A stretch of DNA of 37,923 nucleotides from an uncultured Caryophanales bacterium (GTDB lineage Bacteria; Bacillota_I; Bacilli_A; RF39; UBA660), in the NCBI GenBank assembly GCA_946623125.1, contig CAMOQR010000013.1, positions 1 to 37,923 on the forward strand, written 5' to 3'. The translations under genes were made by a program, and so were the position numbers. The notes beneath the pieces are model-generated. The model had not been told where the DNA came from, made no database searches, and saw only the letters and a program-made list of their open reading frames with translations. The first letter of the stretch is position 1; each line of letters opens with the position of its first letter. Below, piece after piece: positions 1 to 6,976 of this stretch.

Positions 1-97
1 CTCCTAATCTACGACCTGCAGAATCACGACCATTAGATGTTGATCCTTGCCCTTTGTGGTGAGCAAATAATTGTATATCTAATTTTAGTAATTTCAT
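1..97 (-). CDS. rpmA: Ribosomal protein bL27, N-terminal part (runs off the window)
   Basis: The gene starts at 97 and leaves the window at base 1, so only about 32 residues are visible. The reading begins [20 protein letters not shown] and continues with [12 protein letters not shown], which is the conserved start of bL27, a large-subunit protein near the peptidyl-transferase centre. The first 11 residues are an extension ending in QLF just before AHHKG. In Firmicutes this extension is removed by the cysteine protease Prp (established for Staphylococcus), and the prp gene lies immediately upstream. Cleavage is expected between F11 and A12. A TCCTCC complement at 102-107 gives a strong ribosome binding site. 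It is the last visible gene of the rplU-prp-rpmA operon. The call is secure although the gene is partial. Confidence 0.95.
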   Translation of the reverse strand, partial: MKLLKLDIQLFAHHKGQGSTSNGRDSAGRRLG

Positions 98-108
98 AAT
101 TCTCCTCC

Positions 109-411
109 TTATTTTACTTCAATATTTTCTGGATAGTTTACTTCCAGCTCTTTTAATAGATTTACCATATTTTGAATTAGCAATTGGGTTGTTTCATCCT
201 CACTTTTTAATTCGATTGTCATACCTTTCTTACCAACTAAATACGAAAGACTTCCTTTTTTTAATGTAAGTATTCCATTAACTGTTGTTGTAACGATACT
301 ACTTGCTGCACTACATACAATATCTTTTCCATACTCATCATATAGTGCATGTCCTAATATCTTAATTTTTTTATACTTACGATTTTCTTTTTCAATATGG
401 ACTGTTATCAT
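109..411 (-). CDS. prp: Ribosomal-processing cysteine protease Prp (YsxB family)
   Basis: This 100-residue protein has the two conserved Prp motifs: GHA with candidate catalytic His21, and DIVCSA with candidate catalytic Cys33. Prp removes the N-terminal extension of ribosomal protein L27 before the protein is assembled into the ribosome (known for Staphylococcus aureus). Its position between rplU and rpmA is the usual Firmicute arrangement, with a 2-bp gap after rplU and about 11 bp before rpmA. The substrate is visible next door: the L27 start here carries the IQLF/A cleavage sequence. Length matches the family (about 100-110 residues). It is probably transcribed from the rplU promoter. Confidence 0.93.
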   Translation of the reverse strand: MITVHIEKENRKYKKIKILGHALYDEYGKDIVCSAASSIVTTTVNGILTLKKGSLSYLVGKKGMTIELKSEDETTQLLIQNMVNLLKELEVNYPENIEVK

Positions 412-413
412 AA

Positions 414-713
414 TTATCCAATTTTAGTAATTTTAATTTTTGTATAAGGTTGTCTATGTCCTTGTGTTACACGGTTTGATCTATCTTTGCTTTTATATTT
501 GAAAACTTTAATTTTCTTATTTTTACCATTCTTTAGAACTTCTCCTTGAACAGTAACTCCAGTAAGATAAGGATTTCCTATTTTACTATCAAGCATTAAT
601 ACTTGGTCAAAATTTACTACGTCTCCTTCAGTACAATCTATTTTTTCTACATAGATTTCAGTTCCTTCTGTAACATAGTATTGTTTTCCACCGACTTTAA
701 TTACAGCGTTCAT
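414..713 (-). CDS. rplU: Ribosomal protein bL21
   Basis: The 99-residue product begins MNAVIKVGGKQYYVTEG and ends near GHRQPYTKIKITKIG, both characteristic of bL21, a 50S subunit protein that contacts 23S rRNA. Length is normal for bacteria. It is the first gene of the rplU-prp-rpmA operon. Upstream are a canonical promoter (813-841) and about 85 nt of structured leader (721-806) resembling the Firmicute L21 leader, so autogenous control of the operon is likely. The start follows an AAAAAAGGAGGT ribosome binding site about 6 nt away. Confidence 0.97.
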   Translation of the reverse strand: MNAVIKVGGKQYYVTEGTEIYVEKIDCTEGDVVNFDQVLMLDSKIGNPYLTGVTVQGEVLKNGKNKKIKVFKYKSKDRSNRVTQGHRQPYTKIKITKIG

Positions 714-720
714 AATTTAC

Positions 721-806
721 CTCCTTTTTTTAACTTAAGACTCGCTCTTAAGGTACGAATATTCGTTTTTACCTTTTCAATGCGGTTTGAGCATGAGGCG
801 TCAAAC
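721..806 (-). promoter_or_regulatory. L21 leader-like 5' UTR of rplU
   Basis: Read on the minus strand from the predicted transcription start, the leader has three consecutive hairpins. GTTTGA/TCAAAC (785-806) has a loop containing GCCTCATG. GGTA/TACC (752-773) encloses a CGAATATTCG palindrome. CTTAAGA/TCTTAAG (734-752) has a loop containing GCGAG. This arrangement, just before rplU, resembles the L21 leader RNA family of Firmicutes (RF00559), thought to bind L21 for feedback control. A covariance search with that model would settle it. Confidence 0.75.
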
Positions 807-812
807 ACATAG

Positions 813-841
813 ATTATAACATAGTCTTATTGTCTTGTCAA
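813..841 (-). promoter_or_regulatory. Sigma-A promoter of rplU-prp-rpmA
   Basis: On the minus strand TTGACA (836-841) and TATAAT (813-818) are separated by exactly 17 bp, a perfect consensus housekeeping promoter. Transcription should start near 806, at the beginning of the structured L21 leader. Confidence 0.9.
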
Positions 842-862
842 ATGATTACCCTTGTTTTTACT

Positions 863-890
863 AAGAAAAAAGAGAATTTTTCATTCTCTT
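863..890 (-). terminator. Rho-independent terminator after cpsB
   Basis: The 7-bp stem AGAGAAT/ATTCTCT (871-877 and 883-889) is followed on the minus strand by TTTTTCTT. The stem begins at the cpsB stop codon. It closes the cpsC-cpsD-cpsB unit and insulates it from the rplU promoter. Confidence 0.85.
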
Positions 891-1617
891 ATCTTATCAT
901 TCCAATTGATTCATTTTTCATAACTTTATCGAAGTTTCCTTCTGTTATATCATGAATATAATCTTTATTTTTGTTTATTCTATGAAGTTTCTTTTCTAAT
1001 TTTTTCATACTATAGTTAAATTCATGATGAGTATCACTTCCTAAAAATGAAATCCATCCTTTTTTAATATAGTATTTTAATAATTTTTCTGATTTCTTGC
1101 CATACTTTCTAAATAGTGATGTGTAATTTCCTTGAAGTAAAACTCCCATTCTTAAGTATTCTTCTGCAAGATCTGGTTGTTTTAAAAATGTTTTGTATCT
1201 TTCTGGATGTGCTAGTATTGGTATATAGCCACAACTAATTATTTTTGAAATAATTTCCCCTGAATTCTTATAGCTTCCGTGCATAGGAAATTCAAATAAG
1301 ATATATTTACTTTCATTAAGTGAAATAATTTCTTTTTTTTCTAATAATTCTACTATATTGTTTGCAAAATATATTTCATTTCCTATGTATAACGTAATAT
1401 CTATATTTTCCTCTTTTAATTTCTTTTTTAATTTGTTAAGTAATGCTTTCTTTTTACGATTGTTGCATGTATAGTTACTATTTTCTATATAGTGTGGAGT
1501 TACAACAATCTCTTTAATTCCTTCATTACTCATTTTTCTTAATAAATCAATGGATTCTTCAATGGTTTTTGAACCATCATCAATCCCTGGTAATAAATGA
1601 CTATGTAAGTCTTTCAT
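889..1617 (-). CDS. cpsB: Tyrosine-protein phosphatase, PHP family (CpsB/YwqE type)
   Basis: This 242-residue PHP-superfamily protein starts DLHSHLLPGIDDG (His5, His7, Asp13/14). It also has TPH around 40-42, Glu81 in GNEIYF, HPERY at 137-141 and GSDTHH at 193-198, which together form the trinuclear metal site of Mn-dependent tyrosine phosphatases of the CpsB/YwqE type. The family dephosphorylates the partner BY-kinase CpsD and so controls polysaccharide chain synthesis. The start codon shares one base with the cpsD stop (TAATG), so translation is probably coupled. It is the last gene of the cassette and a terminator follows directly. No glycosyltransferase gene is nearby, so the polymer controlled is unknown. 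Confidence 0.92.
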   Translation of the reverse strand: MKDLHSHLLPGIDDGSKTIEESIDLLRKMSNEGIKEIVVTPHYIENSNYTCNNRKKKALLNKLKKKLKEENIDITLYIGNEIYFANNIVELLEKKEIISLNESKYILFEFPMHGSYKNSGEIISKIISCGYIPILAHPERYKTFLKQPDLAEEYLRMGVLLQGNYTSLFRKYGKKSEKLLKYYIKKGWISFLGSDTHHEFNYSMKKLEKKLHRINKNKDYIHDITEGNFDKVMKNESIGMIR

Positions 1618-2327
1618 TATTTTTCACTATTATAGTATTCGTTATTGTAGTAATAACTATAATAATGGTTTCCAGAGGTTTGAGCTTTATTTAATATTAC
1701 CCCATCAATTTTTTGATTTGCTTGTTCAAATAATTTACGGGTTCTTTCTAAGTTTTCCATTTTTGTTTTCTTTGCTGATACGGTTACTAGATTAACATCA
1801 CTTAATGTTGCAATGATTAAAGAATCACTTAGTCCAATAATTGGAGCACAGTCCATAATAATTAAATCATATTTTTTTCTTAATCTTTCTAGTAATTTTT
1901 TATTGTTTTCACTTCCCAATAATTCTACTGGGTTTGGTGGTGTTGGTCCTGTTGGTAATAAATCGATATTTTTATCAAATGTTGGGAATATATATTTATC
2001 AAATTTAATATTATCTGTATAGTTTAACATTAAGTTTGTATATCCACCACTTGTTACATTCATTACTTCAAAAATATCATGTTGTCTACCACGACGTAAG
2101 TCTGCATCTATTAATAATACTTTCTTACCTTCTTGAGCATAGGCTATTGCTAAGTTTGCTGTTATAAAACTTTTTCCATCTCCAGCCTCAGGTGATGTAT
2201 TCATGATTACTTTTACATCATTATCAATTGATGAAAAAGCAATATTCGTACGAATACTTCTGATAGATTCTGCAAAGATAGATTTTGGATTCTTTGTAAT
2301 TATTAAATCTTTACTTTTTCCTGCCAT
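1617..2327 (-). CDS. cpsD: Bacterial tyrosine autokinase (BY-kinase, CpsD/CapB type)
   Basis: This 236-residue P-loop protein has the BY-kinase signatures: Walker A SPEAGDGKS at 45-53, Walker A' VLLIDAD at 70-76 and a Walker B-like LIIMDCAP near residue 155. A C-terminal tyrosine cluster (YYSYYYNNEYY) is the expected autophosphorylation site. In Firmicutes the kinase is cytoplasmic and is activated by the separate membrane protein CpsC, whose gene lies 7 bp upstream. Cycles of phosphorylation and CpsB-mediated dephosphorylation control capsule or exopolysaccharide assembly. The stop overlaps the cpsB start by one base. Length is normal for the family. Confidence 0.93.
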   Translation of the reverse strand: MAGKSKDLIITKNPKSIFAESIRSIRTNIAFSSIDNDVKVIMNTSPEAGDGKSFITANLAIAYAQEGKKVLLIDADLRRGRQHDIFEVMNVTSGGYTNLMLNYTDNIKFDKYIFPTFDKNIDLLPTGPTPPNPVELLGSENNKKLLERLRKKYDLIIMDCAPIIGLSDSLIIATLSDVNLVTVSAKKTKMENLERTRKLFEQANQKIDGVILNKAQTSGNHYYSYYYNNEYYNSEK

Positions 2328-2334
2328 ACAACCC

Positions 2335-3009
2335 CTACTCCTTTCCTACTTTTGGTACAATTCCAATTACGGTTAAACCAAGTTTCTTTTCTATTTCTTC
2401 ACTTGTTTTAATTGTTGTATCAAAATAGAAGAAGATAAATATAATACCACATGATATTACTAATCCAATTGCTAAATATATTGCGTTATCTTTTATGTAA
2501 TTAACATTATATGCTTTATTTGTTACTTCTGCTTTATCAAGTATTGTAACGTTATTAAGTTTATATATTTTATTTATTTCTTTTACGAATACATTTGCTG
2601 TTTCATCAGCAATTTTTGCAGCCTCTTTATTATCTTTATCTGCTACTGTAATACGAATTACCTCTGTATTATTAATAGATGATACGGTTATTCTATTTTG
2701 TAAATCTGCTGCGGTATAATCTAAGTTTAAGTTTTTAATAACAGAGTTTACAACTTTTTTAGATTTAATAATCTCTGAATAGTTTCCTACTAAGTTTTTG
2801 TTTAATTGTAACTCACTATTATTATAGGAATTACTGTCTCCTCCGTTCTCACTTACTAGTACTAGTGATGTACTACTCTTATACATTGGTACTCTAGTAA
2901 ATACCGTATATAAATTACCAATACCAACTGCTAGTGCCACTGCTATGATAATCCATGAAATCTTACCTTTAAAATAATCAAATAAATCTTTTAAATCGAT
3001 TTCTTCCAT
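2335..3009 (-). CDS. cpsC: Wzz-family polysaccharide co-polymerase / BY-kinase activator (CpsC/CapA type)
   Basis: The 224-residue protein has a transmembrane segment near 18-38, an external domain of about 135 residues and a second transmembrane segment near 177-196. It ends in a short cytoplasmic tail, GLTVIGIVPKVGKE. This is the Wzz/CapA layout, and the C-terminal tail normally activates the CpsD kinase. It is the first gene of the cpsC-cpsD-cpsB unit and has its own promoter (3045-3074). The start is supported by an AGAGGTGG ribosome binding site. Confidence 0.9.
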   Translation of the reverse strand: MEEIDLKDLFDYFKGKISWIIIAVALAVGIGNLYTVFTRVPMYKSSTSLVLVSENGGDSNSYNNSELQLNKNLVGNYSEIIKSKKVVNSVIKNLNLDYTAADLQNRITVSSINNTEVIRITVADKDNKEAAKIADETANVFVKEINKIYKLNNVTILDKAEVTNKAYNVNYIKDNAIYLAIGLVISCGIIFIFFYFDTTIKTSEEIEKKLGLTVIGIVPKVGKE

Positions 3010-3044
3010 TTCTAAACCACCTCTTCTTTTTTAAAAACGTCTTA

Positions 3045-3074
3045 ATTATACCACATTTCCTTATAAATTGCAAA
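3045..3074 (-). promoter_or_regulatory. Promoter of cpsC-cpsD-cpsB
   Basis: On the minus strand an extended -10 (TGG then TATAAT, 3045-3053) lies 18 bp after a TTTGCA -35 (3069-3074), which sits in the last codons of gltX. No terminator hairpin is visible between gltX and cpsC, so some read-through is possible. Confidence 0.65.
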
Positions 3075-4722
3075 CATTTTTATACATTTCTATTCTTTCT
3101 TTGATTTTATTTTTTCCTAAAATTTTCATAATGCTGTATAAATCAGGTGATTTTAATCTTCCTGTTATCATGACACGGATTGCTTCGCAAATGTCTCCGA
3201 CATGTCCTTTATAGTCTTCTGGATTTTTCTTATAATCTTTTGGGCTTGCTGCATAGCCATTCTTCACTGCAAACTCTTTTACTGTATTGAACCAAGTGTC
3301 ATTGTCTACTTCTAAATCTAAATAATTATCTATATAGTCTTCTACCAATTTTGTATCATAAGTTTTATCTCCATCATATTTTTTATAGTTTTCTTCTTTG
3401 AATAGAGAATCTATAGCATAGGAGAATTCTTCTTTTACTTCACAATATTTTGAAATATCTTTTCTTGGACGTGGTCCATCTTTTTCAATTCCCAAGAATT
3501 GAATCATATCTTCTTTATTCTCTTCTAATAATTTAGCATAATCAGTATCATGCTTTTTAGCCCAATTAAGAGTTTCTTCATATACTTCTTTACCACTTTT
3601 ACGTGAGAAGTATGTCTTACATAAATTAACAAGTTTTGCCTCATCAAATGAAGTTCCTCCAATTGCTTGTTTTTCAAACTTAAATTCAAAGTTATCAATG
3701 GATTGATCTGAATGATTTAAATACCACTCTTCAAAATTTGTATTGGTAATAGTTGCTAAATATAGGTGTAATGCTTCAATTGGAATTCCATTTTCATCAT
3801 AGTATTTTACTCCAAACCAAGGGTCTTTTCTTTTACTGATTTTTCTAATATTTCCTGTTTCTTGATCTTTAATGGTGATTGGAGCAATATGTGCATATTT
3901 TACTGGTTCAAATCCTAGCAATTGAAATAATTGATAGTGTAGTGGTAGGCTTGATACCCACTCATCTCCACGTATTACATGAGTAGTATGCATTAAGTGA
4001 TCATCAATTGCATGAGCAAAGTGATAAGTTGGAGTTCCATCTTTTTTTAATAATACAGTATCAACGTTATGCTCAGGGAATTTCATTTTTCCTTTAATAC
4101 AGTCCACTATTTCAATCTCGTTATTAGCATCTCCTGGTGACTTTAGACGAATTACATACTCTTCATTATTTGCTAATTTTTCTTTTACCTCGTCAAGAGA
4201 TAAATCTCTATCTACTGCATATACTCCATAAATTCCAATTTTTGTTTTATTAATTTCTTGTTCTTCTCTTATGTTTTGAATTTCTTCTTCAGTCATAAAA
4301 CATGGATAGGCATATCCTCTAATGATTAAATCTTTAATATAAGTTTGATATATTTCTGTTCTCTGGCTTTGAATATATGGGTCATATTTTCCACCGAATG
4401 AATATCCTTCATTTGGAATAATATCAAAGTCATGCAAAACACTGGTAATATTTTCTATTCCACCTTCCATCATTCTTTTTTGGTCTGTGTCTTCTATTCT
4501 TAAATAGAAACTTCCACCACTTTGTTTTGCATAAACCATATCCGCAAAAGCACTTAATAAGTTTCCTAAGTGTACGCTTCCTGTTGGAGATGGTGCATAT
4601 CTTGTTACCATTGCTCCTTCTGGCAAGTCTCTTTTTGGATATCTTTTTTCATAATAATCCACACTATTTGTTATATTTGGATATAACAAATTCGCTAACT
4701 CTATTCTTTCTTTCTCAGTCAT
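3061..4722 (-). CDS. gltX: Glutamyl-tRNA synthetase
   Basis: This is a class I aminoacyl-tRNA synthetase of 553 residues. The HIGH-like motif SPTGSVHLGN lies at 45-54 and the KMSKS-like motif KISKR at 294-298, with TRYAPSPTG and YHFAHAIDDHLM typical of GltX. It charges tRNA with glutamate. In low-GC Gram-positives a single enzyme usually also charges tRNA-Gln, which GatCAB then converts; whether that holds here cannot be seen. At 553 residues it is longer than the common 480-500, with a large divergent anticodon-binding half. A tRNA-Gln gene lies just upstream. The start follows a GAAGAGGTG ribosome binding site. Confidence 0.93.
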   Translation of the reverse strand: MTEKERIELANLLYPNITNSVDYYEKRYPKRDLPEGAMVTRYAPSPTGSVHLGNLLSAFADMVYAKQSGGSFYLRIEDTDQKRMMEGGIENITSVLHDFDIIPNEGYSFGGKYDPYIQSQRTEIYQTYIKDLIIRGYAYPCFMTEEEIQNIREEQEINKTKIGIYGVYAVDRDLSLDEVKEKLANNEEYVIRLKSPGDANNEIEIVDCIKGKMKFPEHNVDTVLLKKDGTPTYHFAHAIDDHLMHTTHVIRGDEWVSSLPLHYQLFQLLGFEPVKYAHIAPITIKDQETGNIRKISKRKDPWFGVKYYDENGIPIEALHLYLATITNTNFEEWYLNHSDQSIDNFEFKFEKQAIGGTSFDEAKLVNLCKTYFSRKSGKEVYEETLNWAKKHDTDYAKLLEENKEDMIQFLGIEKDGPRPRKDISKYCEVKEEFSYAIDSLFKEENYKKYDGDKTYDTKLVEDYIDNYLDLEVDNDTWFNTVKEFAVKNGYAASPKDYKKNPEDYKGHVGDICEAIRVMITGRLKSPDLYSIMKILGKNKIKERIEMYKNVCNL

Positions 4723-4793
4723 AATAACACCTCTTCTTAAATATACACCCTAATAATACACTATTTTTCTTAAAAAATAAAGTTATTTCAATA

Positions 4794-4814
4794 GAAAAAG
4801 CCGCATCTGCGACT
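4794..4814 (-). terminator. Terminator after tRNA-Gln
   Basis: The 6-bp stem AGTCGC/GCGGCT with one G-U pair and an AGAT loop is followed on the minus strand by TTTTTC. It ends the tRNA-Gln transcript upstream of gltX. Confidence 0.7.
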
Positions 4815-4830
4815 TTTAAAATTCTTAATA

Positions 4831-4905
4831 TGGCTGCCCTAGTTAGATTCGAACTAACGCGTAATGGAGTCAGAGTCCACTGCCTTACCGCTTGGCTATA
4901 GGGCA
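4831..4905 (-). tRNA. tRNA-Gln (anticodon CTG)
   Basis: A 75-nt cloverleaf reads from TGCCCTA to TAGGGCAGCCA, with an encoded CCA. The acceptor stem is TGCCCTA/TAGGGCA. The anticodon stem GTGGA/TCCAT encloses the loop CTCTGAC, giving anticodon CTG. The T arm is GTTAG-TTCGAAT-CTAAC. The first pair U1-A72 and base G73 are glutamine-tRNA identity features. It reads CAG, a rare codon in such an AT-rich genome, so a second TTG isoacceptor is expected elsewhere. It lies between a candidate promoter (4917-4945) and its own terminator. Confidence 0.93.
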
Positions 4906-4916
4906 ATTCCATATTC

Positions 4917-4945
4917 ATTTTACTATATTTTTAAACAGATGAAAA
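4917..4945 (-). promoter_or_regulatory. Candidate promoter of tRNA-Gln
   Basis: On the minus strand TTTTCA (4940-4945) and TAAAAT (4917-4922) are 17 bp apart, placing the transcription start a few bases before the tRNA. Confidence 0.5.
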
Positions 4946-4965
4946 GAAAAATTTAATATTTTTCT
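4941..4965 (-). terminator. Weak terminator after the transglutaminase-like gene
   Basis: The A/T-only stem AGAAAAAT/ATTTTTCT (4945-4952 and 4958-4965) is followed on the minus strand by TTTTC, close to the 4970 stop codon. It is plausible but low in stability. Confidence 0.45.
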
Positions 4966-4969
4966 ATTC

Positions 4970-6622
4970 TTACTTAAAAGTCCATGAATCAAATTCGTTA
5001 GAATAGTTTCTTTGTTCTTGATACATTCTTCTTATTGCTTCTCTATCTTTTTTATCTTTTACTTTCATTGCTATTCCCAAGGCAGTTAATATTCCTACTA
5101 GTGCTGCTCCCCCTATAATTAGTTCCTTCTTACCAATATGAATCTTAAATTTTTTATTTGTAATATCTGTTTCTTCTTGTTCTATATTATCCGTTTCCTT
5201 TTTGTCAATTTCTGTTGTTTCTTCTATTGTGGTTGCTGCAATATCTTCAGTTTTTGTAGTTTCTTCTTTTTCTAGCATATATGTTGGTACTCTCATTGGT
5301 ATATGAGATGATTTTTTATCGATGGATGCAATGTTTTCTTCATCAATTTCTTCTAAATACCAATTTAAATTAGAGGTATCATGTTCTTTGATATAATCTT
5401 GTGCTAATTTTTCTCCTTGTTTTATAAATTCAATTTCATTCGAATTGGGATTTGCTTTTGAAACATATTGAGTTGTTGTTTGCCCTTCTAGCCAAGTCGC
5501 ATCTACATAATATGGTTCTCCTTCTACTTTAACGATGTTCCAAGCATGATTTCTACTTTCTAAAATGGATGAGGCATTTTCTAGTTCTAATCGGTCCATT
5601 AGTGCTTCTACAAGAGATGCATAATTTCCACATATTGCACTTTCTTTTTCTAGTGCTCCGTAAAGTCTTCCTCCTTCATAGAAACTGTTCGTTAGTTCTT
5701 GATGTTCTACTCCATCAGTTACTGCATCTGCAATATCTTTATCATAGTTTAGTTTTTCTAATACATAGATTAAAATGGCATCTAGTTTCTCTTGGTTGCT
5801 TGAACTTTCAGAAACATCTAATTGTGTTACGATTTCATCTAATTTATGATTAATCCTTAAAAACTGTTCTTTTGATTCATCTGATTCAAAAATAATATCT
5901 ACTCCATTATTCTTTAGAGTTTCATATTCTTTTGAATTTAAGAATACAGCAAGATCATATGGTTTGAATTTACTTAAATCAAGTGTTTTTATATGATTTA
6001 GTTTTGTAAAATCGATATCATATGTTGGACATCCTGATACCATGATTGATTCTAATTGATTTAAATTTTCTTCACATCCTGGTTCTATATATATATTGCT
6101 AATTTTAACTTCTTTCAGGGTTGGATTATTCTTTATAAATTCTGTCTGTTCTTTGGTAATGGTACAGTCATTCCATAGATTTGATACTTCTATTGTTTCT
6201 ATTCTTTTCATTTGAGGAATCGTTTCTAATGCTTTTGTATTATCACAACTAAAATATATATTCATTGCTTGTAAATTTGGAAAGTGTTTCAAATAATCAA
6301 GTGATATATTCTCATTATCTACTTTTATAAACATGTAGTTAACTTTTTCTAAATCTTCCTCTGTAATTTCTTCCCCTTTTGTTTTATTTACCGCATCATA
6401 TACATATTCTAATTGTTCTTCTGGGATATCTTTCCATGAAATTTGATATTCTGTAGTGATGTTTTCTTTCGTTTCCGCTGCATAGGCTTTTTTAGGCATT
6501 GCTCCCGAAAATAAGGATATGGCAATTGTTGTACCCAATAGTCCTATTTTAAACTTTTTTATTGATTTTTTTAGTGTGGATGCATCCATTTTTTTGTGTT
6601 CATGGTTAACTTCTAAAATCAT
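4970..6622 (-). CDS. Surface-anchored transglutaminase-like protein with leucine-rich-repeat-like region
   Basis: The 550-residue protein has a lysine-rich start and a signal-like hydrophobic stretch near 26-40, ending at AYAAE (49-50). Residues about 95-245 hold repeated leucine/isoleucine units resembling irregular LRRs. A transglutaminase-core domain follows, with Cys331 in SAICGNY, His359 in RNHAWN and Asp374 in YYVDATW, the full Cys-His-Asp triad. An acidic Thr/Glu-rich linker (about 445-490) precedes a transmembrane helix near 501-518 and a charged cytoplasmic tail. Prokaryotic members are mostly cysteine proteases or amidases; the substrate here is unknown. No LPXTG is present. The start overlaps the upstream stop (ATGA) and has a GAGGTG ribosome binding site. 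Confidence 0.8.
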   Translation of the reverse strand: MILEVNHEHKKMDASTLKKSIKKFKIGLLGTTIAISLFSGAMPKKAYAAETKENITTEYQISWKDIPEEQLEYVYDAVNKTKGEEITEEDLEKVNYMFIKVDNENISLDYLKHFPNLQAMNIYFSCDNTKALETIPQMKRIETIEVSNLWNDCTITKEQTEFIKNNPTLKEVKISNIYIEPGCEENLNQLESIMVSGCPTYDIDFTKLNHIKTLDLSKFKPYDLAVFLNSKEYETLKNNGVDIIFESDESKEQFLRINHKLDEIVTQLDVSESSSNQEKLDAILIYVLEKLNYDKDIADAVTDGVEHQELTNSFYEGGRLYGALEKESAICGNYASLVEALMDRLELENASSILESRNHAWNIVKVEGEPYYVDATWLEGQTTTQYVSKANPNSNEIEFIKQGEKLAQDYIKEHDTSNLNWYLEEIDEENIASIDKKSSHIPMRVPTYMLEKEETTKTEDIAATTIEETTEIDKKETDNIEQEETDITNKKFKIHIGKKELIIGGAALVGILTALGIAMKVKDKKDREAIRRMYQEQRNYSNEFDSWTFK

Positions 6623-6846
6623 TTTCTCACCTCATTTACAATGATTCTACATAATTCTATTTCTTTTTCTGTTAAATTAGTGTCCAACTCTTCTATATTG
6701 TCTTTGTATTTTGCAACATAATAGTGAGAGTGATCTAATTCACAATATACAATATAGTTGGAATGGTAACCTTCAAGTTCCATTGCTGTTACAACCTCCA
6801 TCTTTTTCTTTTTTTTATTTAAATCTTCAACATATATAAAGTCCAT
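6619..6846 (-). CDS. DUF1292-like small protein
   Basis: This 75-residue protein opens MDFIYVEDLNKKKKKMEVV and continues YIVYCELDHSHYYVAKYKD. This is the pattern of DUF1292 (YrzB-like) proteins, whose function is unknown. No cysteine cluster or membrane segment is present. Its stop overlaps the transglutaminase-like gene start by 4 bp (ATGA), so the two are co-translated. It has a GAGGTGACA ribosome binding site and an extended -10 (TGA then TACAAT, 6864-6872) upstream on the minus strand. Confidence 0.65.
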   Translation of the reverse strand: MDFIYVEDLNKKKKKMEVVTAMELEGYHSNYIVYCELDHSHYYVAKYKDNIEELDTNLTEKEIELCRIIVNEVRK

Positions 6847-6976
6847 ATTGTCACCTCTATTCTATTGTATCATGTTTTTTTAATTTATATATATTTATGT
6901 CAAGTTGATATTTTTTTTGAAAAATATTTGAGTATCTTTATATATAATGATAAAATTAAAATATGGGAGTGATTGT

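Noticed and set aside
4715-4918. A 67-codon open frame on the minus strand between gltX and the transglutaminase-like gene
   Set aside because: It lies across tRNA-Gln and its terminator; the RNA gene explains the sequence.
6947-6976. Upstream ATG for the zinc-ribbon protein
   Set aside because: It overlaps a TATAAT box and has no ribosome binding site; the ATG at 6977 follows GGGAGTG.
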